DNA from: Pseudoalteromonas luteoviolacea H33-S
Lineage (GTDB): Bacteria; Pseudomonadota; Gammaproteobacteria; Enterobacterales; Alteromonadaceae
Reading direction: 5' to 3'
DNA length: 64,000 nucleotides
Assembly: GCF_001625695.1 (NCBI RefSeq)
Contig: NZ_AUXY01000058.1
Location: 62,001-126,000 of the forward strand
The notes beneath the pieces are model-generated. The model was not told where the DNA came from, searched no databases, and worked only from the letters and a program-made list of their open reading frames with translations. The position numbers were made by a program, and so were the translations under genes. Of the stretch, positions 26,303-37,938 are shown in pieces; position 1 is the first letter of the stretch, and each line of letters opens with the position of its first letter.

Positions 26303-27295
26303 ATGAGCTTGAGAATAGCAATTACGCCTGGTGAGCCAGCTGGAATTGGCCCTGACTTGGTGATCAAATTAGCACAACAATGCTGGCCCGCCCAGCTTGT
26401 TGCTGTTGTTGATCGCACCATCTTAGAACAAAGAGCAAATGAGCTTGGGTTAGAAATTGAGTTAATTGCATTTGACCCTCAAGAACCCATTAAGCCTGCT
26501 GCAGAAAAGCAACTGTATTATCTTCAGGTAGATAAAGGCTGTGACGTCGTTCCTGGGCAGCTAAATGAACAGAACGGGCAGTATGTTTTAGATACATTGC
26601 GTATTGCCTCAGAAAAAAATATGGATGGTACCTTTGATGCAGTTGTGACAGGCCCTGTTCACAAAGGCATTATCAATCGAGCTGGCATCTCATTCAGTGG
26701 CCATACAGAATATTTCGCTCACCAATCAAATACACCCGATGTTGTCATGATGCTTGCAACAACAGGTCTAAGAGTCGCACTGGCAACCACGCATATTCCG
26801 CTCGCGTATGTTTCTAAAGCAATTACACAAGAGCGACTCACCAAAGTCGCTAATATCTTATACCATGACTTACAAACTAAGTTTGGTGTACAGGACCCGC
26901 GTATACTTGTTTGTGGATTAAACCCACACGCAGGCGAAGGCGGACATTTAGGTAATGAAGAAATCGATACCATCTCACCAGTGTTAGAAAAGCTTAACAA
27001 TGAAGGCAAGAACTTCATTGGTCCACTCCCTGCAGATACGCTTTTCCAAGCTAAGTATCTTGATAATGCAGATGCGGTACTGGCGATGTATCACGATCAA
27101 GGATTACCTGTGTTAAAATATAAAGGATTTGGTAACTCAGTTAATATTACTTTGGGATTGCCTTTTATCAGAACTTCCGTTGATCATGGCACAGCCCTTG
27201 ACTTGGCAGCATCAGGAGATGTTGAAGTTGGTAGTTTTGAACTGGCAATTCACGAAGCAATTAAGCTTGCAAGCAAGAAAATACAGAATTCATGA
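26303..27295 (+). CDS. pdxA: 4-hydroxythreonine-4-phosphate dehydrogenase
   Basis: 330 residues. [12 protein letters not shown] at the start, [31 protein letters not shown] and [10 protein letters not shown] are PdxA signatures; the histidines bind the catalytic metal. The enzyme acts in DXP-dependent pyridoxal phosphate synthesis. The stop codon overlaps the rsmA start by four bases, so the two are translationally coupled. Confidence 0.96.
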   Translation: MSLRIAITPGEPAGIGPDLVIKLAQQCWPAQLVAVVDRTILEQRANELGLEIELIAFDPQEPIKPAAEKQLYYLQVDKGCDVVPGQLNEQNGQYVLDTLRIASEKNMDGTFDAVVTGPVHKGIINRAGISFSGHTEYFAHQSNTPDVVMMLATTGLRVALATTHIPLAYVSKAITQERLTKVANILYHDLQTKFGVQDPRILVCGLNPHAGEGGHLGNEEIDTISPVLEKLNNEGKNFIGPLPADTLFQAKYLDNADAVLAMYHDQGLPVLKYKGFGNSVNITLGLPFIRTSVDHGTALDLAASGDVEVGSFELAIHEAIKLASKKIQNS

Positions 27296-28098
27296 CAGAT
27301 AAAGTACATTTGGGCCACCGCGCCCGCAAAAGATTCGGCCAAAACTTTTTAAATGATGACAACATCATCGATAAGATAGTCACGGCGATAGATCCAACAC
27401 CAAATGACAACCTGGTTGAAATTGGCCCAGGTCTTGGGGCAATCACTGAGCCAGTTGTTGAACTTAGCGGCAAGTTGACGGTTGTTGAGCTAGATAGAGA
27501 TCTTGCAGAGCGTCTAATTGCTCACCCAACAATGGGCAGTAAGCTCAATGTTCATCAAGGCGATGCAATGAAGTTTGACTTCTCTAGCCTAGTTAGTGAA
27601 ACAGCAAAGTTAAAGATATTTGGTAATTTGCCATACAACGTCTCAACGCCTCTATTATTTCACCTTTTTGAGTTTGCAGACCATGTCGAACACATGCACT
27701 TTATGCTCCAAAAAGAAGTTGTAAATAGAATGGTCGCAGGGCCAGGTTCCAAAGCCTACGGTAGATTAAGTGTGATGACACAATATTACTGTCATGCTAT
27801 GCCAGTCATTGAAGTGCCACCCACCTGTTTCAAACCTGCGCCAAAGGTTGACTCTGCAGTCGTTAGGCTGATCCCTAAAGATGCAGGTCAACGCAGTGCA
27901 AAAAGCACAAAAATACTCAATACCGTTTGTCTTGAGGCATTTAACCAAAGACGTAAAACTCTGCGAAATAGTCTTTCAAATTTACTTACAGTAGAAGAGA
28001 TAACACAGCTTGGGATTGACCCGTCACTGCGTGCGGAAAATATCTCCCTTTCTCAATTTATTGAAATCGCAAACTGGATCTATGACAACAAACAGTGA
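27292..28098 (+). CDS. rsmA: 16S rRNA (adenine1518/1519-N6)-dimethyltransferase
   Basis: 268 residues. [11 protein letters not shown] at the N terminus, [13 protein letters not shown] (SAM-binding motif I) and [14 protein letters not shown] (catalytic motif IV, NLPY) identify KsgA/RsmA. It dimethylates two adenines in helix 45 of 16S rRNA late in 30S assembly. Its 3' end overlaps apaG by 17 bases. Confidence 0.96.
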   Translation: MTDKVHLGHRARKRFGQNFLNDDNIIDKIVTAIDPTPNDNLVEIGPGLGAITEPVVELSGKLTVVELDRDLAERLIAHPTMGSKLNVHQGDAMKFDFSSLVSETAKLKIFGNLPYNVSTPLLFHLFEFADHVEHMHFMLQKEVVNRMVAGPGSKAYGRLSVMTQYYCHAMPVIEVPPTCFKPAPKVDSAVVRLIPKDAGQRSAKSTKILNTVCLEAFNQRRKTLRNSLSNLLTVEEITQLGIDPSLRAENISLSQFIEIANWIYDNKQ

Positions 28099-28471
28099 AA
28101 TAGGCACACCAATAAAAGTCTCGGTTGAGACATTTTATGTGGAAGCACAATCTCAGCCAGAAAAAGACAAATACGTTTTTGCTTACACCATTACCATCAA
28201 GAACCATAGCCTATGCAGTGCAAAGCTTGAAAGCCGTTATTGGTTAATCACTGATGCAAATGGCAAAGAAACAGAGGTTGAGGGAGAAGGTGTTGTTGGT
28301 GAGCAACCAACGATTCGTCCTGGAGAAAGCTACCAATATACCAGTGGTGCCGTTTTAGACACTCCTGTAGGTACTATGGAAGGCTACTACTTGATGCGAA
28401 ATGAATTTGGTTCTGAATTCAAAGCACCTATTAAAGTGTTTAGGCTTAATCGTCCAGATATATTGCACTGA
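28082..28471 (+). CDS. apaG: ApaG protein
   Basis: 129 residues from ATG 28082. The frame is open further upstream inside rsmA, but this start gives the normal ApaG length. [40 protein letters not shown] and GTMEGYYLM are the family motifs of this fibronectin-III-like fold. Its role is not settled; bacterial ApaG has been linked to Co2+ and Mg2+ homeostasis. It lies between rsmA and apaH, the usual location. Confidence 0.94.
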   Translation: MTTNSEIGTPIKVSVETFYVEAQSQPEKDKYVFAYTITIKNHSLCSAKLESRYWLITDANGKETEVEGEGVVGEQPTIRPGESYQYTSGAVLDTPVGTMEGYYLMRNEFGSEFKAPIKVFRLNRPDILH

Positions 28472-28473
28472 TA

Positions 28474-29274
28474 ATGGCACACTACGTAATTGGTGATTTA
28501 CAAGGGTGCTATACGCAATTTAAACAGCTTTTAGCACTTGTAGACTTTAACCCAAGTAAAGATCACTTGTACTTGGTTGGGGATTTGGTTGCACGTGGAC
28601 CTGATTCCCTAGCCTGTATGCAATACGTATATTCATTACAAAGCTCAGTCACCGTGACCTTAGGTAATCATGACCTACACTTGATGTCGACCGTGCTCAA
28701 TGCCAAAAAAGCCAATCCCAAAGACAAGCTAGACGCATTAATTTCGAGTACGTCACTGACAAAGTATTTAACTTTTTTGCAGTCACAACCTCTATGTACA
28801 TATTTGCCAGAGTTCGATTGCTTCATTTCACATGCAGGCATACATCCTCATTGGGATATTGAGCAAGCAATCAAGTTGTCAAAATGGGGACAATCTTGTT
28901 ATCGAAGCGCTAATTCTGCGCAGTTTTTAGCAGACATGTATGGTAAAAACTCAAATATTGATTTACCAGATGACGATCCACAAATTAAGTTTAATACCAT
29001 AGTCAATGTGTTCACACGAATGCGTTTTCTAACACCAAATTGGCTGCTTGATTTTGATAATAAAGGCACACTCAAAGACAGTGAGCAATTACAGCCTTGG
29101 TTTACTCATCCACGCTTTAAAACAAGCCAAACTCGTTTCATTTTTGGCCACTGGGCAGCATTAGAGGGAAAAACCTCCCTAGATCAAGTTATTGCTTTAG
29201 ACACAGGATGCGTCTGGGGTGGTCCAATGACTTTGCTTAATTTGTCTACAAACGAACAAATTACAAGCAATTAA
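28474..29274 (+). CDS. apaH: Symmetrical bis(5'-nucleosyl)-tetraphosphatase
   Basis: 266 residues with the metallophosphatase motifs GDLQGCY, GDLVARGPDS and GNHD, then SHAGIHP and FGHWAALEG. It splits Ap4A to two ADP and, in E. coli, removes Np4 caps from RNA. It begins two bases after the apaG stop and ends the lptD-apaH run; no strong hairpin follows. Confidence 0.95.
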   Translation: MAHYVIGDLQGCYTQFKQLLALVDFNPSKDHLYLVGDLVARGPDSLACMQYVYSLQSSVTVTLGNHDLHLMSTVLNAKKANPKDKLDALISSTSLTKYLTFLQSQPLCTYLPEFDCFISHAGIHPHWDIEQAIKLSKWGQSCYRSANSAQFLADMYGKNSNIDLPDDDPQIKFNTIVNVFTRMRFLTPNWLLDFDNKGTLKDSEQLQPWFTHPRFKTSQTRFIFGHWAALEGKTSLDQVIALDTGCVWGGPMTLLNLSTNEQITSN

Positions 29275-29389
29275 TTAAAACCTATCCGTTTTTACTGAAT
29301 TTTATATTCACATCTGCTATAAAATACTTAACTAATGCGCAATAAATCCGATAAGTGGTTGTACTGCTTTAACTTGATGGTATGTTTGT

Positions 29390-31405
29390 ATGAATTTAAC
29401 CGTTAGCCAACGTATTTGGGGTGGCTTTATAATAATTACCCTACTTTTATTGTCCATCGGAGTGAACTCGCTGCTCAGGATCGCAAATATCGATAGTTCA
29501 ACTCAGCTGGTCAACAATCTTTCTCTTCCCGCGCTAGATAGGAGCGCAGCTTTACAAATTGAATTTACTCAAATGAGTAAAATCGCCCAAGCTAGTTTTT
29601 ACACACAATCCAGTGACGAATTGAGTGGTTTAAAATCTGCTTTTAATACACGTCAAAAAACCTTTGAGCAAAGTTATTCTGCTCTGAACCAGATTGTCCA
29701 AGACGAACCGACACTGTCCGGAAGCAGTCAGGATGTCGCTAAAAGTTTCGGTACGTTCTCTAAATCGGTTACTTCCCTATTTGCCGACAAATCACTAGAA
29801 ATGAGTTTGAATAAACAACTTATAGCGCAATTAGAGGAAGCAGAAATTGCCGCTGACGATGCCGCTACGGTTGTGGTTGATATCTTAGACCTGGATGGCT
29901 TTGAGTCGATAAACTCACGCGCATATCAAGCCGCTAATAAATTAGAAAACTCGTTTAGTTCATTGGCTACCAGCAGCGCTGATATACTCACTATCAATGA
30001 GTCAAGCACCTTGGATATCGTCAAAAAAGAGCAAAGCTACGTATTTGAGGATATTGATCGTAATATTGAACTAATGCGCTCGACCGTTGCGCAACTGGAT
30101 GAAGACTTGCTCAATGACCTTGACTCATACTATGGAGCGCTCAAAGAGCAACTTCAGGGTAGTGACAGTATTGCAAACAATCGCCAACGCTTAATCACCG
30201 CCCGTATCAATACACAAAATGAGCTTAATAGCGCAGAGCAGGCAACTAAAAAAGCTCTTGAACAACTCGGTGAGCTTGTTGCGCAATCTAAGCAATTAGC
30301 CTTTGAAATTCAAAGCGAAGTAACCGAAGATGTGTCATCTGCCAACATCGCTACTTGGACAGGTATGATTGCCGCTACTCTGCTAGCGATTGGTATTGCT
30401 TATTTCACTGTTAGCCGCATCACTAAACCACTTGCTGAAGTAAACCGCGTACTAGATATCGTTGCCAGAGGTGATATGACACACTCCCTTGATGCCTCTG
30501 CAAAAGATGAATTTGGAGAACTCGCACAAAGCTGTAATACGCTCATCGCCAGCTTAAAAGAGTTAATTACAGGTATCGTGTCACGCTCAACGCAATTAGC
30601 AGCTGCGTCAGAGCAAACCTCAGCAATTACTTCAGAGTCTAGTCACGCAATTAAGAGCCAACAATCTCAAGTTGAACAAGCCGCCACAGCAACAACAGAA
30701 ATGAGCAGTACGGCACACGGTGTGAGTAACAGTGCTCATCAAGCACTTGATGAAATTAAAAACGCAGATCAAGAAGCTGAGCGCGTTAAAGGCATTTCAC
30801 ATGACAACAAGAGAACGATTGAGCAGCTGGCACATGAAGTGGAAGAGGTTTCTACCGTTATCAATAAGCTCCACCATGATAGTTCTGCCATTGGCGGGAT
30901 CTTGGATGTTATTCGCGGTATTGCTGAGCAAACGAACTTACTCGCGCTCAATGCTGCGATTGAGGCTGCTCGTGCAGGTGAGCAAGGTCGTGGCTTTGCG
31001 GTAGTTGCAGACGAGGTACGTTCTTTGGCAAGTAAAACACAAGAATCAACACAAGAGATCCAATCAATGATTGAATCACTGCAAGCTGGGGCTGAAGAAG
31101 CGGTTACCGCCATGTCAAAAGGACAACAACAAGCAGAATCATGTGTGGCTCAGAGCGATATCGCCAACGAAGCACTAAACTCTATCACTGATGCGGTTTC
31201 AAGGGCACACGACGTAAGTGAAGAAATTGCAACTGCAGCAAACGAACAGCAACAGGTATCTCAAGAGATAAGCGAACGCCTTGAGTCAATCGTAACGATT
31301 GCTGAGCAAACAGCTGAAGGGGCAAATCAAACCTCTACTTCGAGCTCAGAAGTCGCAAAGCTTGCTGAAGAATTACGTCAATCTGTATCACAGTTTAGAG
31401 TGTAA
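29390..31405 (+). CDS. Methyl-accepting chemotaxis protein
   Basis: 671 residues. The first membrane helix is at about 9-29 and the second at about 323-343, enclosing a helical periplasmic sensor of about 290 residues. A HAMP domain follows (about 345-400), then the signalling domain with the hairpin tip [19 protein letters not shown] and [13 protein letters not shown]. No C-terminal pentapeptide for CheR binding is seen. The ligand is unknown. A hairpin with a T/A-rich tail lies 20 bases past the stop. It is a single-gene unit between apaH and the convergent tkt. Confidence 0.93.
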   Translation: MNLTVSQRIWGGFIIITLLLLSIGVNSLLRIANIDSSTQLVNNLSLPALDRSAALQIEFTQMSKIAQASFYTQSSDELSGLKSAFNTRQKTFEQSYSALNQIVQDEPTLSGSSQDVAKSFGTFSKSVTSLFADKSLEMSLNKQLIAQLEEAEIAADDAATVVVDILDLDGFESINSRAYQAANKLENSFSSLATSSADILTINESSTLDIVKKEQSYVFEDIDRNIELMRSTVAQLDEDLLNDLDSYYGALKEQLQGSDSIANNRQRLITARINTQNELNSAEQATKKALEQLGELVAQSKQLAFEIQSEVTEDVSSANIATWTGMIAATLLAIGIAYFTVSRITKPLAEVNRVLDIVARGDMTHSLDASAKDEFGELAQSCNTLIASLKELITGIVSRSTQLAAASEQTSAITSESSHAIKSQQSQVEQAATATTEMSSTAHGVSNSAHQALDEIKNADQEAERVKGISHDNKRTIEQLAHEVEEVSTVINKLHHDSSAIGGILDVIRGIAEQTNLLALNAAIEAARAGEQGRGFAVVADEVRSLASKTQESTQEIQSMIESLQAGAEEAVTAMSKGQQQAESCVAQSDIANEALNSITDAVSRAHDVSEEIATAANEQQQVSQEISERLESIVTIAEQTAEGANQTSTSSSEVAKLAEELRQSVSQFRV

Positions 31406-31424
31406 ATAGACTGACTTGATTATG

Positions 31425-31457
31425 CGATAAGTCCACTTTTGTCATTTGGGCTTATCG
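31425..31457 (+). terminator. Hairpin after the chemoreceptor gene
   Basis: Arms cgataagtcc and gggcttatcg (one G-U pair) with a 13-base loop, followed by tttaaaaa. It lies 20 bases past the stop. Confidence 0.6.
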
Positions 31458-31488
31458 TTTAAAAATAAAAAGTAAAACTTATGCACAA

Positions 31489-31514
31489 AAAAACCGCCCT
31501 ACTGAGCGGTTTTT
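31489..31514 (-). terminator. Bidirectional terminator between chemoreceptor gene and tkt
   Basis: Perfect 9-bp arms aaaaaccgc / gcggttttt flank an 8-base loop. A and T runs on both sides let it work in both directions; on the minus strand it lies 17 bases past the tkt stop. Confidence 0.8.
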
Positions 31515-31530
31515 AATTGCTTTAACGCTA

Positions 31531-33522
31531 TTAGAACAAAGCGTTTGCTTTAGCAACTACGTTTTCAACAGTAAAGCCAAAATGCTTAAATAGTTCACCA
31601 GCTGGTGCAGATTCACCAAAGGTGCTCATGCCAACAATTGCGCCGTTCAGGCCAACATATTTGTACCAGAAATCTTCAATACCCGCTTCAATTGCAACTC
31701 GACGAGTAATCGATGCAGGTAATACTGACTCTTTATACTCTGCAGATTGCGCATCAAATACATCTGTTGAAGGCATTGAAACAACACGTACTTTTTTACC
31801 TTCTTGACGCAATTGCTCTGCTGCTTCTACAGCCAATTGAACTTCTGAGCCAGTTGCGATTAGGATAACCTCAGGGTTTGTATCACAACTTAACACATAG
31901 CCACCGCGCTTAATTGCAGCAACTTGTTCTTCAGTACGAGCTTGCTGTGCAAGGCCTTGACGCGTAAATACTAAAGAGGTAGGACCGTCTTTACGCTCAA
32001 TCGCTTGCTGCCATGATACTGCTGACTCAACCTGATCACATGGACGCCAGCTAACTAAGTTAGGTGTCAAGCGCATATTAGCAAGTTGCTCTACAGGTTG
32101 GTGTGTCGGTCCATCTTCACCTAGACCAATTGAATCATGCGTATAAACAAAGATACTTGGTTGCTTCATTAATGCAGCCATACGCACGGCATTACGTGCA
32201 TATTCCATGAACATTAGGAATGTAGCACCGTAAGGAATAAAGCCTTTATGTAGGGCAATGCCATTCATGATTGCAGACATACCAAACTCACGCACACCAT
32301 AGAAAATATAGTTGCCTGATGCATCATCCGCAGTTAGGCCTTTAGAGCCTTCCCAAATTGTTAGGTTAGAACCTGCAAGGTCCGCTGAACCACCCATAAA
32401 CTCTGGTAAAATTGGACCAAATGCATTTAGTGCGTTTTGCGATGCTTTACGTGTGGCAGGGTTAGCAGGGTTTGCCTGTAACTCAGCAATATAAGCTTCG
32501 GTTTGTTCAGTCCAATTAGCAGGTAATTCACCTTTAGTACGACGCTCAAACTCAGCAGCAAGCTCTGGATAATGCATCTGGTACTCTGTAAATTTAACCA
32601 ACCATTCGCTTTGAATTTGTTGGCCGTGTGCCGCACCATTCCATTTAGCGTAAACATCTTCAGGGATATCGAAAGCATCATGCTTCCAACCTAAAAACTC
32701 ACGCGCTGCTTTAATTTCATCATCACCTAATGGCGCACCGTGACAGTCATGGCTACCTGATTTGTTAGGTGAACCGTAACCAATAACAGTTTTACAACAA
32801 ATCAATGTTGGCTTGCCTGTTTCAGCTCGCGCAGCTTCAATTGCTTCTTTAATTGCTTCACTATCATGACCATCTACAGCTGGAATGACATGCCACCCAT
32901 AAGATTCAAAGCGCTTAGGTGTATCATCACTGAACCACCCTTCTACTTCACCGTCAATTGAAATGCCATTGTCATCCCAAAATGCGATTAACTTGCCTAG
33001 CCCTAGAGTGCCCGCTAGTGAACACGCTTCGTGAGAGATACCTTCCATCAGGCAGCCATCACCTAAGAATGCATAAGTAAAGTGGTTTACAATATCGTAT
33101 TCGTCACGGTTAAACTGTGCCGCCAGTGCCTTTTCGGCAATCGCCATACCAACAGCATTTGTAATGCCTTGCCCTAGAGGGCCCGTGGTAGTTTCAATGC
33201 CTGGTGCATACCCATACTCAGGGTGGCCAGGAGTTTTAGAGTGCATCTGACGGAAATTTTTCAAATCATCAATCGATAACTCATAACCGCTCAAGTGTAA
33301 TAAAGAATAAATTAACATCGAGCCGTGGCCATTTGATAATACAAATCTATCTCTATCTACCCACTCTGGATTATTCGGATTGTGCTTTAAATAATCGCGC
33401 CAAAGTACCTCTGCGATATCTGCCATGCCCATGGGTGCCCCTGGGTGACCTGATTTAGCCTTTTGTACAGCGTCCATGGATAGAACGCGAATTGCGTTTG
33501 CAAGTTCTTTGCGAGATGGCAT
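31531..33522 (-). CDS. tkt: Transketolase
   Basis: 663 residues, full length. The thiamine-diphosphate motif begins [13 protein letters not shown] and ends with DDNGISIDG; the N terminus has [17 protein letters not shown] and the middle GSADLAGSN and [13 protein letters not shown]. It moves two-carbon units in the pentose phosphate pathway. It is divergent from metK over about 260 bases, an arrangement found in many marine gammaproteobacteria. An AGGAG-like site (gtaggagaatcc) precedes the ATG. Confidence 0.96.
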   Translation of the reverse strand: MPSRKELANAIRVLSMDAVQKAKSGHPGAPMGMADIAEVLWRDYLKHNPNNPEWVDRDRFVLSNGHGSMLIYSLLHLSGYELSIDDLKNFRQMHSKTPGHPEYGYAPGIETTTGPLGQGITNAVGMAIAEKALAAQFNRDEYDIVNHFTYAFLGDGCLMEGISHEACSLAGTLGLGKLIAFWDDNGISIDGEVEGWFSDDTPKRFESYGWHVIPAVDGHDSEAIKEAIEAARAETGKPTLICCKTVIGYGSPNKSGSHDCHGAPLGDDEIKAAREFLGWKHDAFDIPEDVYAKWNGAAHGQQIQSEWLVKFTEYQMHYPELAAEFERRTKGELPANWTEQTEAYIAELQANPANPATRKASQNALNAFGPILPEFMGGSADLAGSNLTIWEGSKGLTADDASGNYIFYGVREFGMSAIMNGIALHKGFIPYGATFLMFMEYARNAVRMAALMKQPSIFVYTHDSIGLGEDGPTHQPVEQLANMRLTPNLVSWRPCDQVESAVSWQQAIERKDGPTSLVFTRQGLAQQARTEEQVAAIKRGGYVLSCDTNPEVILIATGSEVQLAVEAAEQLRQEGKKVRVVSMPSTDVFDAQSAEYKESVLPASITRRVAIEAGIEDFWYKYVGLNGAIVGMSTFGESAPAGELFKHFGFTVENVVAKANALF

Positions 33523-33784
33523 GGATTCTCCTACCTTTAAGTGTTTGCACGGTGGTTTTTAAAGGCCCATTCTTACCTAATAAAATTACCACTGCAATTA
33601 AAATCATAAGAAAAACGATAAATTCACATTGTTTTTAATGACTAAATTGCAAGTAGATAAAAATAGACGTCTAGGCGTAAAAAAACTATGCATACAACCC
33701 TGTTTTAGTTAGAATAACGCCCTAGATTTTTCCAGCGCTGTTTTACGCATGTTCGCGAAGCGCACTTTTTGTGAGTATAAAATA

Positions 33785-34936
33785 ATGGCGAAACACTTAT
33801 TTACTTCAGAGTCAGTTTCTGAAGGCCATCCGGATAAAATTGCGGATCAAATTTCAGATGCAGTACTAGATGCAATTCTTGAGCAAGACCCGAAAGCACG
33901 AGTAGCGTGTGAAACCTATGTAAAAACAGGTATGGTCATGGTTGGTGGTGAAGTAACCACAAGCGCTTGGGTAGATATCGAAGAGCTTACTCGTAAAACA
34001 GTTCGTGAAATTGGTTACACGCATTCAGACATGGGTTTTGACGCCGATTCATGTGCTATTTTGAATACTATTGGTAAGCAGTCACCTGACATTAACCAAG
34101 GTGTAGACCGTTCTCGCCCAGAAGAGCAAGGTGCTGGCGACCAGGGTCTAATGTTCGGTTATGCATGTAATGAAACGGACGTTTTAATGCCTGCGCCAAT
34201 CACTTATTCACATCGCTTAGTTCAGCGCCAGGCAGAAGTGCGTAAAGACGGCACTTTACCTTGGTTACGTCCAGACGCTAAGTCACAAGTAACATTTGCC
34301 TATGAAAATGGCAAACCTGTCGGTATTGATGCAGTAGTGCTGTCTACTCAACACTGTGATTCAGTGTCTCAAGATGATCTAGTAGAAGCGGTAATGGAAA
34401 CCATCATCAAACCTACTCTACCAAAAGAGTTGATCACTGACGCAACTAAATTCTTTATCAACCCAACTGGTCGTTTCGTCATCGGTGGCCCAATGGGCGA
34501 CTGTGGTTTAACTGGTCGTAAGATCATCGTTGATACATACGGTGGTATGGCTAGACACGGCGGTGGGGCTTTCTCAGGTAAAGATCCATCTAAGGTTGAT
34601 CGCTCAGCAGCTTATGCAGGTCGTTATGTTGCTAAAAACATCGTTGCTGCAGGTCTTGCTGACAAATGTGAAATCCAAGTTTCATACGCTATCGGTGTTG
34701 CAGAACCAACGTCTATCAGCATTGATACATTTGGCACTGGCAAAGTAGATGAAGCTCGTTTAATCGAACTAGTTCGTGAACACTTCGACCTTCGTCCATA
34801 TGGCCTTATCACTATGCTTGACCTAGAACGTCCAATTTACCAGCCAACGGCTGCATATGGTCACTTCGGCCGTGAAGAATTCCCTTGGGAAAAAACAGAT
34901 AAAGCAGAAGCACTTAAAGCAGCTGCTGGTCTTTAA
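33785..34936 (+). CDS. metK: S-adenosylmethionine synthetase
   Basis: 383 residues from ATG 33785, which gives the standard start [21 protein letters not shown]; an in-frame ATG 36 bases upstream would add a non-conserved tail. [29 protein letters not shown] and RHGGG-type segments are the MetK signatures. It makes SAM from methionine and ATP. A terminator follows 22 bases past the stop. Confidence 0.96.
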   Translation: MAKHLFTSESVSEGHPDKIADQISDAVLDAILEQDPKARVACETYVKTGMVMVGGEVTTSAWVDIEELTRKTVREIGYTHSDMGFDADSCAILNTIGKQSPDINQGVDRSRPEEQGAGDQGLMFGYACNETDVLMPAPITYSHRLVQRQAEVRKDGTLPWLRPDAKSQVTFAYENGKPVGIDAVVLSTQHCDSVSQDDLVEAVMETIIKPTLPKELITDATKFFINPTGRFVIGGPMGDCGLTGRKIIVDTYGGMARHGGGAFSGKDPSKVDRSAAYAGRYVAKNIVAAGLADKCEIQVSYAIGVAEPTSISIDTFGTGKVDEARLIELVREHFDLRPYGLITMLDLERPIYQPTAAYGHFGREEFPWEKTDKAEALKAAAGL

Positions 34937-34957
34937 TAAGTCATTACTTATTATTAT

Positions 34958-34978
34958 AAAGGCGCCTTTGGCGCCTTT
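34958..34978 (+). terminator. Terminator after metK, shared with the convergent HDOD gene
   Basis: Perfect arms aaaggcgcc / ggcgccttt around ttt, flanked by A and T runs on both sides. It abuts the stop codon of the convergent HDOD gene, so it can serve both. Confidence 0.85.
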
Positions 34979-34979
34979 T

Positions 34980-35825
34980 CTATCCTATCAGATATTCTTC
35001 TACATCTTCTTTTATATCTGTGTAGTCATCATCGCTCAAATCTAAAGCAAGCATCACATCATCTTTAAATGCATGCCAATCAGCACAACTCCTAAAGTGC
35101 TTTATTTCAAAACAAAAGTTTTCTGCAAGCTTCAAGGTCGCCATGATTTGTTTTTCGACGCTAGAATCACTCTCTTGAAAAAATGACGAGTCATGATGTC
35201 GCAAGATAATTTGACATACTCTTTTTGGCAAATGCCAAGAGCTTGCTAAATAATATCCTACAACCGTGTGGTTTGTTGGGTACTGCTGACCTTCATACTC
35301 TATCAACGAGTGTTCTGGACGTTGTGCGGCTCGCATAAGCACATCATTATAATCTTTAAAGCGCATCGCCATTGCTGGGATCCCGGCATCATGGAACAGG
35401 CCGAGCAACTGCAAATCTTCAATTGGAATTGCCGAGTTTACTTTTTTTCCGATAAGCATAGCAACTTGGGAAATATCAGATGCACTATCCCAAAAACGCT
35501 GCAATGAAATGCAACAGTCGTCTTGCGCAAATGCACTTTTTAGCAAATGCCCAGTCACCACTTGAGTAATACAATTCATCCCCAGAAACATCACAGCCTG
35601 CTTAATGTCTGTCACAGTTCTAGACATGCCATATGCAGGAGAGTTGATAACTTTTAATACAGCAGCAGACGTAGCGACATCTTCTGTAATAATGCCAGCT
35701 ACTCGATTTAATTCAGGTTCATCTCTATTTAATTCATCTTGGAGACTTTGTAAGATCTCTGGCTTAGCAGGTAAACTAAAGCCTGATCTCAAATCTGCTA
35801 AAACTTTGTCATCAATATCTATCAT
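34980..35825 (-). CDS. HDOD domain protein
   Basis: 281 residues. The HDOD domain spans about 15-210: SLPAKPEILQSLQ, ITEDVATSAAVLKVINSPAYG, IKQAVMFLGMNCI and LGLFHDAGIPAMAM. HDOD is an HD-like fold that usually lacks the full metal centre and acts as a regulatory output in signalling. Here HD appears as FHDAG and later RHHDSSF. The partner is unknown. It is convergent with metK and transcribed alone. Confidence 0.88.
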   Translation of the reverse strand: MIDIDDKVLADLRSGFSLPAKPEILQSLQDELNRDEPELNRVAGIITEDVATSAAVLKVINSPAYGMSRTVTDIKQAVMFLGMNCITQVVTGHLLKSAFAQDDCCISLQRFWDSASDISQVAMLIGKKVNSAIPIEDLQLLGLFHDAGIPAMAMRFKDYNDVLMRAAQRPEHSLIEYEGQQYPTNHTVVGYYLASSWHLPKRVCQIILRHHDSSFFQESDSSVEKQIMATLKLAENFCFEIKHFRSCADWHAFKDDVMLALDLSDDDYTDIKEDVEEYLIG

Positions 35826-36042
35826 AGGTCACCTATGTGGTGGCTTTGATTTTAGTGTAGTAGATGAATTTTGACCTGTCGCGACTATTTAGTAATCTCT
35901 AATAGTCATCAATTTGGATCTGATTAAGTGACATAGCTCGAGTGATTGATTGTTGAACTTGGTAACAAAATAGTAGCTGAAGAAAGAAAAGTGCTTTGTG
36001 CTACATTTTTTTTAATGACTCGTATTTTTGGATTAAAGAATC

Positions 36043-36073
36043 ACATTCAGGACGCTTTTAACACCCTGAATGT
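36043..36073 (-). terminator. Hairpin past the ygiF-like gene
   Basis: Nine-base perfect arms acattcagg / cctgaatgt around 13 bases, 20 bases past the stop of the minus-strand CYTH gene. The T-run on the minus strand is poor, so termination is uncertain. Confidence 0.4.
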
Positions 36074-36092
36074 AGCAGTTTTTACCCAAACC

Positions 36093-37610
36093 TTACCAAT
36101 AAGGCTCACAACTAATTGACGCGTCTCGGCTCTGATCCATTGCACTAATTAAAAAATCCGATTTTTGCTGCAACCAAACCAAAATATCAGACAATGGTTG
36201 CGCTTCTTGCCCTTCACAAAGCTGCTGTAAGTAATGCAACGTCTCCAGCTCATAAATACCTGCGAGAATATCCATCCAAGGTGCTCTAAAACTTAACCTG
36301 AGCTCTTCATCAAATAGCGAACCTAAACAACTACCGCTGAGTAACATCTCTTCAATACTTGAGCGTGTTTGCACATATTGCTCAAGCGACATTGAGCTTT
36401 TGTTAAGAAACATAGATTTGAGCTTTTTCCACTCTAAGTCAAACGTTTTTTTAGCCATCGAACGCACATTGCTCTGCGCTGATTTTATTGCATTTTGATC
36501 CCACTGCTGTCGCCAACTTTTTTCAATTAACCAGCGAGTTAAGGACAATAACAGCTTATTATATCGTGGGCAGTGGAAGAGATCTTCTAAGTCCGTTTTG
36601 GTAGGCTGTACGCTTTTCAGGTCATCAATCACCTGAGACAGCTCCGGCGCACCGTGAATGCGCTTATAGTAGGCATGACGTTTAGATGTGTAAGTCTTTA
36701 AATAAATGGCGCTCTCTACCCAATCAAGCTCTCCTAACAACCACTTTAGTTCTTTACGTAAGCTGTCCGTGGTTTCTCGTGCGACAAACTCTTCGAATAA
36801 CCAAAAAGCATGCTTAATTAAACGCACACCATCAATGATGCGTTTAAGCGTTTTTAAACTTGGCTCATTAACATAACATTGCTCATGTTTTTGAACCAGT
36901 GCAATTGCATAGTTAATTGTTTTTATAAACGCCTGCTCTTGATTCATATCACTAGATAATGGTACAAATCCAATTTCTTTATTAGCTTTCAATGGTTTGT
37001 CGTCAGCTAAACGATACCCTCTGGCGGCTTTAGAGTAGTAACCTAGTCTTACCCCAATTTGTGCAACGAGTTGCTCTGCCAATAAAAATAAATCAACACG
37101 ATCTCCTTCAACAAGCTCTATCTCCAGCTCAGAAATCGCCTCAGACTTTCCACTGGCAGATACTTCACCTTTATCTAAGACCACTTCAATTAAACTGCCT
37201 GATTCAGTCTCTATCAGCCAAGTTCTTCTAATAAAGTTCGTGCTAAATATTGGAAATAAGTTTTCAGCGATTGACTCAAGTTGCATGCCCATGGGCCAAA
37301 TATTCGAATCGAAAGCAAAGATATCTGGTTTTCTTGTTTTTAATGGTAAGTTATATTCTGGGCGTTGATGAAGACCCCCTAACACTTCACCAGAGAGCTT
37401 GATTGTCTGCTCGCAGTCGTCGTTTTGGCAACGTGTGCGAAGCCCAATATCTAAAGCCCTTAACTCTCTACTCGGCGTATCATAATATGCATTTTCTAAA
37501 TTTTTAGCCGGTTTGTTATTCACCCGCTTCGCAAATTGTGTGATCAATGCTGGGATAAGCGGAACTTCATTATCTGAAACCAAAAACTTCAGTTCTATTT
37601 CAGTGTCCAT
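36093..37610 (-). CDS. ygiF: CYTH-CHAD protein, inorganic triphosphatase type
   Basis: 505 residues. The N-terminal CYTH domain (about 1-205) carries the ExExK signature TEIELKFLV and the RTRCQ and LSGEVLGGLHQRPE strands. The C-terminal half is a CHAD domain (about 220-490), helical with conserved histidines and arginines. E. coli YgiF, with the same layout, hydrolyses inorganic triphosphate with magnesium; CHAD domains bind polyphosphate. It is divergent from the ygiM-like gene, and E. coli also has ygiF beside ygiM. Confidence 0.88.
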   Translation of the reverse strand: MDTEIELKFLVSDNEVPLIPALITQFAKRVNNKPAKNLENAYYDTPSRELRALDIGLRTRCQNDDCEQTIKLSGEVLGGLHQRPEYNLPLKTRKPDIFAFDSNIWPMGMQLESIAENLFPIFSTNFIRRTWLIETESGSLIEVVLDKGEVSASGKSEAISELEIELVEGDRVDLFLLAEQLVAQIGVRLGYYSKAARGYRLADDKPLKANKEIGFVPLSSDMNQEQAFIKTINYAIALVQKHEQCYVNEPSLKTLKRIIDGVRLIKHAFWLFEEFVARETTDSLRKELKWLLGELDWVESAIYLKTYTSKRHAYYKRIHGAPELSQVIDDLKSVQPTKTDLEDLFHCPRYNKLLLSLTRWLIEKSWRQQWDQNAIKSAQSNVRSMAKKTFDLEWKKLKSMFLNKSSMSLEQYVQTRSSIEEMLLSGSCLGSLFDEELRLSFRAPWMDILAGIYELETLHYLQQLCEGQEAQPLSDILVWLQQKSDFLISAMDQSRDASISCEPYW

Positions 37611-37938
37611 CAGGGGGTAGGTTACCTATATAATATGAGAAAGATCAAAATATACAATGACACCTATTTTTGCAATCTTTTTACCATAAACAATGGAGAA
37701 ATGAAGATAAATCACCGTATCTTGTCAAGTACCTTAAATAATACCACTCCATTTACTTACAACCCTAGTGAAGGCATTATTTCGCAAGATCTAAATGAGC
37801 CATGTTCAGATCGAATTCATTTTACTGCTTGATTTGAAATAAAAAATGACGATTAAGCTTTAAGCCCTTGCCAAGCGCTTTTTAAAGCCATACTATTTTC
37901 ATAAATTCATATAAACCTTAAAAAATAAGGGCTCGCGA
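37611..37938. other. Divergent promoter region of ygiF and ygiM
   Basis: This space between two divergent genes is AT-rich. A 65-codon frame at 37635-37832 on plus has no family resemblance and no clear ribosome site, so I treat the stretch as regulatory. No defined promoter or operator could be fixed. Confidence 0.4.

Noticed and set aside
37635..37832. 65-codon frame between ygiF and ygiM
   Set aside because: No recognisable domain, no strong ribosome site, and it fills the divergent promoter region.
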